A stretch of DNA of 29,920 bases, taken from JANXQG01 sp037147235. GTDB taxonomy: Bacteria; Planctomycetota; Planctomycetia; Pirellulales; Thermoguttaceae. Of the stretch, positions 13,466-23,800 are shown one piece after another. How positions within the stretch are numbered: the stretch's first letter is position 1; each line of letters begins with the position of its first letter. The stretch lies in contig JBAWVO010000043.1 in assembly GCA_037147235.1 (NCBI GenBank), positions 1-29,920 of the forward strand, written 5' to 3'. The notes beneath the pieces were generated by a model that ran no database searches, was not told the DNA's origin, and saw only the letters and a list, made by a program, of their open reading frames with translations. The position numbers and the translations under genes are program-made.

Positions 13466-15379
13466 ATGCCTATTATAGACGCTCTCGCAATGAATCGCAA
13501 CGCCGGGATCGGCGAACAAAACGGGCAGGGCGCAACCGGTGCCCTGCACAACAACCTACATGATGCTGGTGACGGCAACGGAAATAAACTCGCGGTCGCC
13601 TTACCGGTCGGCCTTTCGCCAACCATGGAACTCCACGATCAGTCCCAGCAACCCGCTCCGCTCAGGTCGGTCGAGGAGTTGGCCAGAGAGCGCGGGGAAG
13701 CCCACAGGGCTGCACTTACGCCCGAATCGCAGGCCGCGCAAGATCGCGCCGCTGAAGCAGTAAGGCAGGCTGCCGCACAAGCCAACACGATCGCAGACAG
13801 TGAATTTGAAGCACTACTATTATATTGTCGCGTGTTCCCAGAAGTGCTTACTGCATCGAAACAATTACTAGATGAGAGCCATTTCTGCGGCTTGACAGAA
13901 TCAAACTATCAACGGCTGTGGAAATACTTCATCGCGCAAGATCGGCTGCCCGAATACGAACGCACATCCGCAGAAATTGAGACGGCTATCGCCAACAAAC
14001 CGCAGTTGCCGGGGAACAGCGCAGCAGCAATTCATCGCGATGCTCACAGTTTGCTGCGATGGTTATATTCGCTGGACTTTGAAGGATTTCCGGGCGCCAC
14101 GCCACCGCAAGACCCCAAGGAAGGTCTGCGGCTGCTGGCAAAGGTAGCTCGCGTTCGGGCTTACGATGAGCCGATGAAACGGCTGCTTGAGCGCGAATGG
14201 AGTCCCTGGCGTGCCGAGAATGAAGCGAAGCTGCAAGAGAAACGCAAGCAGATTGAGGAACTCTGCAATCCGGCAGCAGATACCGAAGTATCGCTCGAAG
14301 AACTGGTCTCCGGCACCTACACCCACAACTGGCTCATCAAAAACGTGCTCATCGAAGGATCACCGGCGATAGTCGGCGGTCCGAAGAAGGCCCTCAAGAC
14401 GAGCATCCTACTCGACCTGGCTGTCAGTTTGGGCATCGGCGAAGGCGTGATGTTCCTGAACCACCATCGATTCCGTGTCGAGAAGCGCGTCGCGGTCGGC
14501 ATGTATAGCGGTGAAAGTAACCAGCCCACGGTGGCCACGACCGTACGTAACATCCTTGCCTCGAAGAATCGCAAGCCGGCGGAATCCGCTGTCTACCTCC
14601 AGTTCGCAACGCCCAAGCTCAGCGACGACGGCGATATTGCGACCGTGACCGCCTTTATCAAAAGGCAAAACCTCAAGGTGATCATCTTCGACCCTGCGTA
14701 CACGTCTTTGCTCAAGGGCAACACCAAGGCCAGCGCGTCCAATGTGTTCGACATGGGTGCCGTGCTGAGCAAAATCAGCGAGGCTTGCTTGGCCGCAGGC
14801 GCAACCCCGATATTCGCCCACCACACTGTTAAGAACGCTGGGATGAAGGCTGGCCGCAACGGGACCAGCTACAAATCGTACGAGCCGGCCGAACTGGGAG
14901 ATTTGGCTTTCGCTGGGTTCGGTGAATTTGCCCGCCAATGGCTCCTGCTCGCGCGTAGAGAGGACTATGAGCCGGGAACGGGAAAACATCAGCTTTGGCT
15001 CACTACGGGCGGCAGCGCGGGCTTTAACGGCTCCTACGCGCTCGATGTTGACGAGGGCGTGATGAGGGAGGATTTCGGCGGTAAGAAGTGGGATGTGACG
15101 GTAAATACCCAGGGAGAGGCAGCGCATGGGCAGGTGAAGGCCAAGGTTGACGCGGCCGCGCTTCGGGAACAAGAAGATCGGCAGAAGGTACTCAATGCGC
15201 TCGGCGAGCACGGTGGCTGCGAGGGCATAACGCTGACCAAGTTGATGGATCATATCTCGATGCGCCGGCCGACTGTCCAGCGGCATCTGGCAGCCCTTTC
15301 GGAATCGCGGCAAGCAGAAATATGTGGAGAGTTCAAGCGCGGCAGCAAATGGAGGTGTTCGAGCTGGAACCAGGGATGA
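13466..15379 (+). CDS. RepA/DnaB-like AAA helicase
   Basis: 637 residues. Residues 1-100 are low complexity. About 110-200 resembles the helical N-terminal domain of DnaB (EALLLYCRVFPEVL, SNYQRLWKYF). The ATPase core follows: Walker A variant GGPKKALKTS at about 303-312, Walker B KVIIFDPAYTSLL near 405-417, and a histidine motif FAHHTVKN near 450. This matches the AAA_25/RepA hexameric helicases of plasmids and islands. A C-terminal winged helix (ITLTKLMDHISMRRPTVQRH) spans about 590-620. AAGGAG lies 11 nt before the ATG. Its likely job is unwinding at the element's origin, and a cluster of repeats follows directly downstream. Confidence 0.8.
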   Translation: MPIIDALAMNRNAGIGEQNGQGATGALHNNLHDAGDGNGNKLAVALPVGLSPTMELHDQSQQPAPLRSVEELARERGEAHRAALTPESQAAQDRAAEAVRQAAAQANTIADSEFEALLLYCRVFPEVLTASKQLLDESHFCGLTESNYQRLWKYFIAQDRLPEYERTSAEIETAIANKPQLPGNSAAAIHRDAHSLLRWLYSLDFEGFPGATPPQDPKEGLRLLAKVARVRAYDEPMKRLLEREWSPWRAENEAKLQEKRKQIEELCNPAADTEVSLEELVSGTYTHNWLIKNVLIEGSPAIVGGPKKALKTSILLDLAVSLGIGEGVMFLNHHRFRVEKRVAVGMYSGESNQPTVATTVRNILASKNRKPAESAVYLQFATPKLSDDGDIATVTAFIKRQNLKVIIFDPAYTSLLKGNTKASASNVFDMGAVLSKISEACLAAGATPIFAHHTVKNAGMKAGRNGTSYKSYEPAELGDLAFAGFGEFARQWLLLARREDYEPGTGKHQLWLTTGGSAGFNGSYALDVDEGVMREDFGGKKWDVTVNTQGEAAHGQVKAKVDAAALREQEDRQKVLNALGEHGGCEGITLTKLMDHISMRRPTVQRHLAALSESRQAEICGEFKRGSKWRCSSWNQG

Positions 15380-15528
15380 CCCTGTCCGAGATTGTCCCAC
15401 CCTGTCCCGGTCAATGTCGGACATAGCTATTATGTACCCTGTCCCAGTCCCCTATGTAATAGGGACGGGACAGGGACATACTGAGTCCTGGGAATCACCG
15501 AATGATAGCAATGGGATCGGGACAGGGT
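15379..15528. repeat. Cluster of five ACCCTGTCCC motifs
   Basis: Direct copies at 15379-15388 (one mismatch), 15399-15408 and 15436-15445, and inverted copies at about 15467-15476 (GGGACAGGGA, one mismatch) and 15519-15528. The third and fourth form a long imperfect hairpin. The position immediately behind the helicase gene is typical for replication-protein binding sites, but this role is inferred. Confidence 0.55.
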
Positions 15529-15601
15529 CAGGAGTTCATTTAGACATGTTGTACGAACTCGAAGGGAAAACCTTGCCACCTCGAACCGAAAGGAGACTGC
15601 T

Positions 15602-15788
15602 ATGGCCAGTATCACCGAATCCCAGATCTCGATTACCGGCGCGGCTGACTCTGTCTTGATCCTGCGCGGCCGACGGAGACTCGCAGGCTATGCGCGACCG
15701 GTCGAAGGCATACCAGACGGCGAAGGGCAAGCTATGGGGCGGGTTGTCGGTGGCAGGGGTCTGGCTGGAAATCGTCCCAGCAAGGTAG
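15602..15788 (+). pseudogene. Possible small frameshifted gene
   Basis: ATG at 15602 has an excellent Shine-Dalgarno, AAAGGAG, 6 nt upstream and starts MASITESQISITGAADSVLI. The protein-like sequence then seems to continue in another frame (DGDSQAMRDRSKAYQTAK, GLSVAGVWLEIVPAR) to TAG at 15786-15788. Together they would give about 62 residues with a frameshift near 15660. I do not recognise the family. Confidence 0.3.
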
Positions 15789-16666
15789 CCCATATCGGGG
15801 TAGCGCATAGATGTCGAGGCTTCACGGTCTGCCTAAGCTGCCCCAAGGTCGTGCCATCCTGCTGGCTTCTCCCGAAGTGTAGCCCGGGGCACACTGCAAG
15901 CGGTCGCGGACGCGCATACGTTGAAAGGTTGCTACCCTCGAACTGGTCCTGCGGGGCATGTCTGCGCGGGCCAATGCCAGCAGTTCCTGAGTAAGCGCCA
16001 GACTGGCCTGCGGAAGTGGCCAAACGGTATGCGCGAACATGCTCATGCGATCCCTTGTCGGACTCTCGGCGGGAAGTGGCACTACAGCGCGTCAGCGCGT
16101 TCCTGGCGGGCTTTCTGGACCCCAGACGACTCCCGAGCCTCCGGGGCTGACAGAGCGCGTCAGCGCGCGCCTGGGAGGCCCACAGCGGAACCGGCCCGCC
16201 GGTCTTTCGGTCCTCGGCCGACCCGATCCCGGCCATTTTGTCCGGCTTCAGCCTGCGCCGCAGCACCCGCGACGGCCTACACTGGCTCCATGTCGCCCTG
16301 CAAAACCCACCAAGCGGTATGCGAGTTCAGGTGACTCGAAAATCGGGACGGCAGTTGCCGGCGGGCCTTTCTCGGCCCCGGCCACCTCGACAGCGGGCTA
16401 GCCTGTACTCGGCCATGTCACGTGGCCGTTGTTAACAATTGTAAACAACCCGCTCGGTCCTCGATCTTCTCCCTGATCCCGGACAATTTGGCCGGCTTGG
16501 CTACTTCCCGACTTTCGATCTCGGCCCTGGTGCCTGCGCGAGCCTGTTGCCGTCGGCGACTGTCCAAGTCGGATAGTCAAGGAAACAACTCTGGCTTTTC
16601 TGCCCGCTATCAACACGCTCATTCAGGGCGACTAAGACCATTAACTCGGCTTGCGGGTATACTTCT
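15789..16666. other. GC-rich gap without a convincing gene
   Basis: Short overlapping frames on both strands, none with a start signal or recognisable domain. It holds local repeats such as GCGCGTCAGCGCG at about 16086 and 16157, and one copy of a 100-bp repeat (16249-16352). It probably consists of decayed sequence at the junction between the element and the surface-protein locus. Confidence 0.5.
16249..16352 (+). repeat. About 100-bp direct repeat, copy 1
   Basis: Matches 26768-26868 at roughly 90 percent. Blocks such as CAGCCTGCGCCGCAGCACCC and a longer one around GCGGTATGCGAGTTCAGG are identical. The two copies flank the three-gene minus-strand operon in the same orientation. No coding function recognised. 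Confidence 0.75.
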
Positions 16667-17776
16667 TCAAGGGCGAGAGGGAGCAATGGCAAGAGGTTTG
16701 CAGCGACGTATTCTCCAGATTCCAAACGCTACGGCGCAGGATAATAGCAGAGTCAAACTACCGGGCTCAGGGACACTTGCAACACGGAAACCGACATTGT
16801 ACTTCTCGTTCGTGGGGTAGTTGGTGAAGCGGGCGGACGAGGCCAGGTAGCCAGCGCCGTCGTAGTAGAAAGACCCGCCACGCGAACCACGCCACGAACC
16901 AGTGTCATTCATGTCCGTCTCGTTCCACTGAAAAACATCCCCGCCCATATCGAACGTGCCGTAGGGGCCTGGAGAACCCGCAAAAGAGCCTACTGCCGTC
17001 AGACAGTTTGTCGGATCGGTGTAGCCGCCGTTCCCTCTGTTAAAATAGTCGTAGAAGTTCGCGTTGTTTGTGCCGGTTGACGAGAGCACGTTGCTCAGCG
17101 TCAATCCGTCGCTGCTCTTCGTCGGGTAGAGCCAATAACCGGCGTTGGTTCCTCCACTCTTGTAATACATCGCCTTGTATTGTTCGTTCTCCGAGGGAAG
17201 GAAATAGCTCGCACTCGCGGAGTGTGCGCTCACCCCCATCAGGTCCGCAGCCGACATGGCACCGTTCAAGGCGTAGGCACCCCTCTCGGTAGTTGTCGAA
17301 TCCTGCAAGCCGGTCGGTTGCCCGTTGCTGAGCCAGTTGCAGAACCGAGCCGCATCCCCCCAGGAAACCTTGTTCACAGGGTAATTACCGTCTCTGGTCG
17401 GCGCGTAACTGTAGCTGCCCGAAAGGCCGGTTCGAGAAATGCCGCAGTTATAGGGGCCATAGTTGGCGGTTCCCATGCTCGAATTGTATAAACCGTAGGT
17501 GTCCGTCTTCGCCACGGCATTCAAAAAAACCGTGTATTGCGCGGCCGTTGTGTCGTATTTAGCAATGCTGTATGGGTGATCAACAGCACCATAGCCAGTG
17601 GCGGTGTCTGCCGCATTGCCCGCATCGCCCACGGTCACGAATTCCAGGCTTGCATTGCCCGTCCACGTGCCGCCGCTGATCGTGCCGCCCATGTTGAACA
17701 CATCCGCCCGCACCGTCACGGCAGAGGTCACCAGGACCGCCGCCAACAATCCTCGAATCAGTTTATTCAATCTCAT
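16667..17776 (-). CDS. Secreted SUMF1/C-type-lectin-fold protein with PEP-CTERM anchor (gene C)
   Basis: 369 residues. The signal peptide (residues 1-24, ending VTVRA) is nearly identical to those of the two upstream paralogs. A SUMF1/formylglycine-generating-enzyme fold covers about 40-334, with YFLPSENEQYKAMYY and GTFDMGGDVFQWNET. The catalytic cysteine pair expected between RGGS and GFR is absent, so an enzymatic role is unlikely. Residues 282-334 form a putative DGR variable region. The C-terminus is VPEPGS, a hydrophobic helix and an Arg-rich tail, the exosortase sorting signal, followed by an unusual 12-residue extension. It is the last gene of a three-gene operon, 54 nt after gene B. 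GGGCGAG precedes the ATG. Confidence 0.85.
   Translation of the reverse strand: MRLNKLIRGLLAAVLVTSAVTVRADVFNMGGTISGGTWTGNASLEFVTVGDAGNAADTATGYGAVDHPYSIAKYDTTAAQYTVFLNAVAKTDTYGLYNSSMGTANYGPYNCGISRTGLSGSYSYAPTRDGNYPVNKVSWGDAARFCNWLSNGQPTGLQDSTTTERGAYALNGAMSAADLMGVSAHSASASYFLPSENEQYKAMYYKSGGTNAGYWLYPTKSSDGLTLSNVLSSTGTNNANFYDYFNRGNGGYTDPTNCLTAVGSFAGSPGPYGTFDMGGDVFQWNETDMNDTGSWRGSRGGSFYYDGAGYLASSARFTNYPTNEKYNVGFRVASVPEPGSLTLLLSCAVAFGIWRIRRCKPLAIAPSRP
16775..16930 (-). other. Putative DGR variable region, gene C
   Basis: Encodes the stretch from Q-W-N-E to G-F-R-V-A-S. Around constant RGGS, LASS and GFRVAS lie variable codons of NNC form (TAC, GAC, GGC, GCC, TTC, ACC). It ends in GGTTTCCGTGTTGCAAGT, shared with the other three genes. 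Confidence 0.65.
17710..17776 (-). repeat. Duplicated signal-peptide region, copy C
   Basis: 67 bp at the 5' end of gene C, similar to 25183-25249 and 26334-26400. The Ala-rich core is nearly identical and the first six codons diverge. It indicates tandem duplication of the operon's genes. Confidence 0.65.
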
Positions 17777-17830
17777 GGCTCTCGCCCTGCTTCTGGTGAA
17801 AAATGAATTAGGAATCGTTGCTACAGAATG

Positions 17831-20800
17831 TCACGCTGACTGCTTCCGCCTTCTCCATCCATATCCCATCAGCCCGATGGCGCCGACACCAAGCAAGGCG
17901 AGCGACGAGGGTTCGGGGACTACATTCAGCATTAGATCGTTGCCCGAGATAAAAAGCGAAGCGGAACGACCTCCAACGACTCCACTTAGATTTGTACCCA
18001 GGCTGCCGTTGATCAATCCGGCGTCGATCAAGGTGTAGTTACCTGGACCGAAGCCAGCCAGCGGCGTAAAGAGAAAGTCGGTGAATTGCTGACCGTTGAG
18101 CGACAAATAACCCGATGGCATGGAGATTTCATCGCTGGTCGAGAGTGTGTCTAGTTCAAAGTCCATCGCTCCACCATCCGCTAGCGTGAGGCTTCCGCTG
18201 AGGTGCAAGGTGCCTGGTGAATTGCCCGGGCTGAGGTGGCCGCCGGCGTTCACGGTAACGCTGCTAAGTGTGCCCGTGCCGCTGAGGAATGCATTACTGC
18301 CGACTGTGACCAGACTGGCGAGCGAACCATCGACGACCAACTTGCCGCCGTTCACTACCGTGCCGCCGGTATAGGTGTTGGTGCCGGAGAGCACTTGCGT
18401 GCCGCTACCGCTGATCACGAGGCTAATCGTGCCCAGCGTACCGCCTCCCTGGATCATGCCACTGAAGGTCGCCTTTCCGCCGGTGGGGCTCACTGTCAAG
18501 GTGGATGCGACCATGTTGCTGTTGATGATGCTGCCGCCACCGGCCAAGGCATAGTCGGATAGGGAGGCAACCTGCTGACTGCCACCATTGAGGTCAAGGA
18601 TGGCTGCATGGGCGATCGATAAGGCCGTTGTGGCTGGCAAAAAGTTCACACTGCCAGGAAACAAGGAACCGAGGTAATCAAAGACTGCGGTGTCGGTGGT
18701 GGCGTTGTTGTGTGCGGTATCCGCAATCCCCAAGAGGAAGGACGCGCCCATGTCCACGGTGTATGTAGTGGCTTCCTGGGTCCAGACGGTCGGTGGCGTC
18801 GCACTTGTACTGGTGCTATAATAGCCCGTGAACGTGTGCGTCGACGCGTCATAGGTCATCCTTAACCAGTTCGGCGACACAAGACCGGACGTTTGAACGA
18901 ATTGGTAAGTATCGGTGCGCTGGAACGAGATGCCTTGGCCCAAGGTTTGGCAATTGAAGATGGTAGGGACATTCGTGTTGCTGGCATCCTGGCGTGCCAT
19001 AATGCCGGCTTTAGCCCAATCAGCACCGCCGACCATGCTACTTATATGGACCGCCACGTCGAAATTGGTGTTCGTTGGCACCGAACTGTAGACATAGTAA
19101 CCTTGCTCCGTATCGCCCCAAAAGTCGTCACCGGCACCGGAAATCGTCAGCGTACCACCTGTCATGCTGGACGAACCCGGGTTTGTGCTGCCGCCTGCAC
19201 TGATATTCGCGGCAAATACTGAGTTAAACTTGATCGTACCGCCGCTCACGACCGTCGGTCCGGTATAGGTGTTCGCAGCACCGAGCACAAGTGTGCCCGT
19301 GCCGATCTTGGTCAGTCCGCCGTCGGGAGTTGTGCCGTGCGACAACACTTGGTTCAACGTGACGGTGTGGGCGTTGGAGTCGAGTACTGCCCCGCCGGTG
19401 TTGACGACCGCGTTGGTGACACCTTGCAAGAAGCCCGTACCATCGCCCGCCGCCTTCAGCGTGCCGCCGTTGAAGTTCAACGTGCTGCCGGCACTACCCT
19501 GACAGGTTTGCGACTGGAGGACGCCGCCACTGTTGAGGTTTACTGTGCCGCCGCTAATCGCCACCTGGTTCGCACTGAAGTTCGCGCCCACTGCCAAGCT
19601 GGCGTTGGGGCCTATGGTCGCCGTCGTGGTGACGTCCAACGCACCGCCAAATAAAATCAGACTCGTTGAGGCTTTGCCGTTGCCAAGGCTCAGTGAATGG
19701 ACCGTCGTGTCGGTCGAGGGGCTGTTCACCGTCACGCCACCCGGGGGGGCGATAATGACGTCGGACGCCGCTTGCGGAGTGATGGCTTGTACGGTCAACC
19801 CGCTGAGCTGGAACGACTTACCCACCTTTGTGATCGCCGCGCCGGAAACATTCACGTCGTAGCCGTCCCAATTGGTCAGCGTATCCCAATTGAGCGAGGG
19901 CGATCCGCCGCCAGTCCAATGAACTGGGCCAACCGGACTTGCAGCAGTGACGACGGGAGTGTTTGCCGGGTCGATCCCGCTCCAAGTGAGGATCGTGTAG
20001 CTGTTGCCAGTCGGATTGCCGCCCGGCAAAAAGGCAGGCTGCACAGTAACACCACTGCCGATCGCCAGATCGCCGTTGACCTTGATCAGCCCCGATGTGC
20101 TCGCGCCGACCGCCCACTTGTAGACGGATCCGTCGTTAAGTTTCATGGCCACGTTGGTGCCGCTGCTGCCCACGGTCAGAATTCCACTGCCGTCCCCCGG
20201 TTGGACCGAACCGTTACCGTTGATGGTTACGCTCTGGCCGGAGCTGCCCAAGAGCGAACCGGTGCCACTGAGCGTGCTGGCAGCTGGCACGACGAGGCTG
20301 CCGAGCGATGTGCCGTTGACCGTCAGAGTCTTGCCGGCGGGGACCAAGAACGGTGGAGCCAAGGCCGAGACATCCAGCGTGCCGGAAGGTCCAACCGTGA
20401 TCCCGGAGGTGTTATTGATCGAGCCGGCGGCACTGATGGCCAGAGTTCCGGCACTGACGATCGTGCTGCCAGTGTAGCTGTTGCTGCCGCTTATAACCAT
20501 CACGCCATTACCGGCCTTGATCAGCGAACCGGTGAAGGAGCCGAAGTTAACGAAGTTCCCACTGACAAGCAAATCGGAGGTGCCTGCCCCACGCGTAACA
20601 TTGAAGGTTGTCGTGCCATCGAGCCCTAGATTATTGGCAGAGATCGTCGATGGGGTGCCGTCAGCGGCAGAGGAGAAGTTGTACTGCGCAAAGGAGTCGC
20701 GGAACGTGTAGGTCGAGCTGAAATTGGAGTCACCGCTACCTTGGGCGGCGATGACGCCTCCGACGGAACTGATGCTTCTGTCTAGCGAAAGGCGACAGCT

Positions 20801-23800
20801 TGGGGCGACGCTGAGCGTGCCGCCCTCCTGGATGATCAACGAGCCTGACTTTCTGTTATTATATCCGAGCGCATCCGTAATACCGCCCAACAATGTGCCG
20901 CCATTATTGATCATAATGGTGCCTTGGGAGGGAAGTGTGCCGCTCATTCCGCCCGTGTTGAGTTGCAATGTTCCGCCGTTGATAGTCGTGCCGCCGCTGT
21001 AGATGTTGTTCCCCTTGAGCACCAGCGTGCCGTTACCGGCCTTCGTCAGACCATACGTCCCGCTGATCGGGCCACCTACGGTCAGGGTGCCGGCATTGAC
21101 GGTCACCGTGGGGATCCCGTTGAGAGTCACCGCTCCACTGCCGAGATTGAGGTTATTGCTTCCCAGGAAGGTAAAACTGGAATTCCAGATCTGCACGTTG
21201 TTTCCGGCGTTGATGATCGCCGCGCCGCTGGCATTGTCGAGCGTGCCGCCGTTGATCGTAAAGGTTCCGGTGCCGAGTGCCGAGGCGTTGTTGAAATTGA
21301 GCTGGCCGGCAGAAAGCGTCGTCCCGCCGGTATGGTTGTTGCTACCCGAAAGAGTCAGTACACCGATACCGGCCTTGATCAGATTGCCGGTGCCGCCGCT
21401 GACGGGATAATTGATCGTCTGGCTGCCAAACAGGTTGTACACCAGGGATGCGTTGTTAATGATGCCACTGGTGTTCAGTGAGGCATCGTGGCCGCTGGCA
21501 CCGTCGCCTAGCTGTAGTGTGCCGGCACTTACGGTCGTCGCGCCGGAGTAGGTGTTCGAGCCGGTCAGGGTCAGTGCGCCGCTACCGACCTTGGTCAGGC
21601 TGCCGCTGCCGCTGATGATCGGAGAGAACGTTACGGCGTCGCTATGGTTGAAAACGAGACTGCCATTGTCGGCGACGCCGCTGGTAGTGCTGATTGAAGC
21701 ACCGCTGCCGCCGCTGCCCACTTGCAGCGTACCGCCGTTGATCGTGGTGCCACCGGAGTAGGTATTTATCCCGGTCAATATCAGGGAACCGGGGCCCGCC
21801 TCGGTCAGGCTACCGGTGCCGCAAATGGCCGGAGCGAAGCTCACTATGTCGGCGCAGTTGAAGACCAAACTGCCATTATTGAGAACGCCCGAGCCGAAAC
21901 CGCCGCTCACCGCGCCGCCAACCGTAAGGGTCTTGCCGCTGGCGACGGTCCAGGTCTGGGCCGTGCCCAAGTCCAGGTTGGCGTTGATCGTGGCGTTCTG
22001 CTTGGCACTGATGGCACTGGAAGTGCCCGACCCGGTGCCCATGAGGGTCAGCGTATTGCCGTCATTGGCGATCGTGACCGTATTGGAATCGTTAAAGGTC
22101 AGGCTGTTGACGGTCATATTAGCCCCCAGCACGACGTTGCTCTGCTGCACGGCGCCGGTGGCGGAGAAGGTCACGTCGGTCGTGAAACCGGGTACCATGC
22201 ACGTTGAAGTAAGGGAGCCTTGGGTCGTGGACCAGTTGCTCACGTTGGTCGTGAATGCCATGGCCGCCGGGGCGGCGGCTATCTGCCCGCCGTACCAGTA
22301 GACCGTGCCGAGCGGTGTGGCCGTGATGGGCGTGACCGTCACGCTGGTCGAGGAGACGCTGAGCACCGGCGTGAAGTTGGTGACGTTGACCATGAGGTAG
22401 CTTGCGCCGGCGAGGCCGCCGCCCGCCTGGAGGAACGTGTACGCGCTGCTGGAGGAGAAACTGCCGCTGGGAATCAAAGTGATGTAGCCGTCAGTCGTTG
22501 CAGACGCCGTTGTGGAAAGCTTATCACCCCAGTCCATGACGAGTGTCGCACTGCCTTTAAGATTCAGGCCGCCGACCGCCGTGGTACGAGCGGTCCCATC
22601 GGCCATGCTTAAGGTCGCGCCACCAGCGACGCTCACTGTGCCGCTGCTTGGCAGCGACGCGCCTGAGACGCAGAGCGCGCCTCCGAGAACATTCGTGCCG
22701 CCGGTGTAGCCGTTTGAGGCAGTGAGGGTTAGCGTTCCAACGCCGTACTTGGTCAACCCACCACCCGTGGAACTGGGGTCTTCCACGAGTGCCTGCGCGA
22801 TCGTGGTGTTGAAGCCGTTGGTGTTGATCTTGACGCCACCCGCCTGCACGTTGGTGGCGGTCAAGCCCGTCATAAAGGCCGTGTTGGATGCGGCCGCTAC
22901 GAGGACGCCGCTGTTGAAGTTGAAAACACCGGTGCCCAAGCCCCTCGACACACCCGTGGTCAGCAGGGTGCCGCCGCTGAGGTTGACCGTACCCTTGCCC
23001 GTCGAATTTGTTCCCAACTCTATGTTGCTACTGGGCATGCTCACCAGGCCAGTCCCGCTGATATTGAGACTGCCGGAGTCAGAGTAACCGAGTAGCATCG
23101 TCATCGTCACCGTCTCCCCCTTCGGCCCCTGCCCCGAGACCACATTTAACACGCCGGCGGAGATGTTGTACGTCGCACTGGCGCCGATGCCGGCATTGCC
23201 GGCCAGGCGCAATAGGGTACCTGCACCTCCCGCGGTGACGTTCACCGTGCCGCCCGTCTGGTTTACCGTGCCGGGGCCCTGTAAGCCGACAGTAAGGCAG
23301 TCCGTATTGAGGATCGCGCTGTCCTGAATGTTGAGTATGCCAGCACCGCTGCCAATACGCTGCACGTACATCCCGAGGGTGGCGGAAGGACTTTGGGTAA
23401 AAGTTGCTGAACCCATGAGAGTTAAGGTGCCGATGCCTCCGCTGGCCTGGCAGAGATTAACCTCGTTGCTCGCCGTGGTGAAAGAAGACGTGCCGCTCAT
23501 CACCATCGTGCCAGTCCCGTTGGCACCGATGTTGACTGCGTACGTCGAATTGGTGAGAGTCACCGAACCGCCACTCATGTTAAAAGTGCCGTTGTCGCCC
23601 GCTAGATTGCCCACGATAAGGCTGCTTGCCGATGAAAGTCCGCCACTTGTGATCAGGGCGAGTGTGCCGCCGCGGACAGAGGTGACACCATTGTAACTGT
23701 TGTTGCCGGAGAGGATCAGCGTGCCTGCGCCCAGTTTCGTCAGGCCGCCGATGTTCGACGCGGCCAGATTGCTGCCGAAACTGACGGATTGTCCGTTGGT

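Larger units (their letters stand above)
6322..15788. mobile_element. Integrative element at tRNA-Val (right end not located)
   Basis: The integrase gene reads leftward into the tRNA and xis precedes it. A block of plus-strand genes with ParB-like, GP88-like, AAA+ and helicase functions follows. This is the usual layout of a tRNA-targeted genomic island or phage-satellite-like element. The right limit given is only the last gene I can associate with it. No second copy of the tRNA 3' end was found up to 29920, so the element may be longer or its right end may have decayed. Confidence 0.6.

Noticed and set aside
15921..16435. Overlapping plus-strand frames in the GC-rich gap
   Set aside because: Composition is dominated by Arg, Pro and Cys, starts are unsupported, and they run through repeats.
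19110..19119. TATCGCCCCA-like match to the tRNA 3' end as attR
   Set aside because: Only about nine bases match, the T-arm sequence is absent, and it lies inside gene B coding sequence.
19697..22612. Long plus-strand open frames opposite gene B
   Set aside because: They are antisense shadows of the GC-rich repetitive beta-strand coding sequence, with no start signals or domains.
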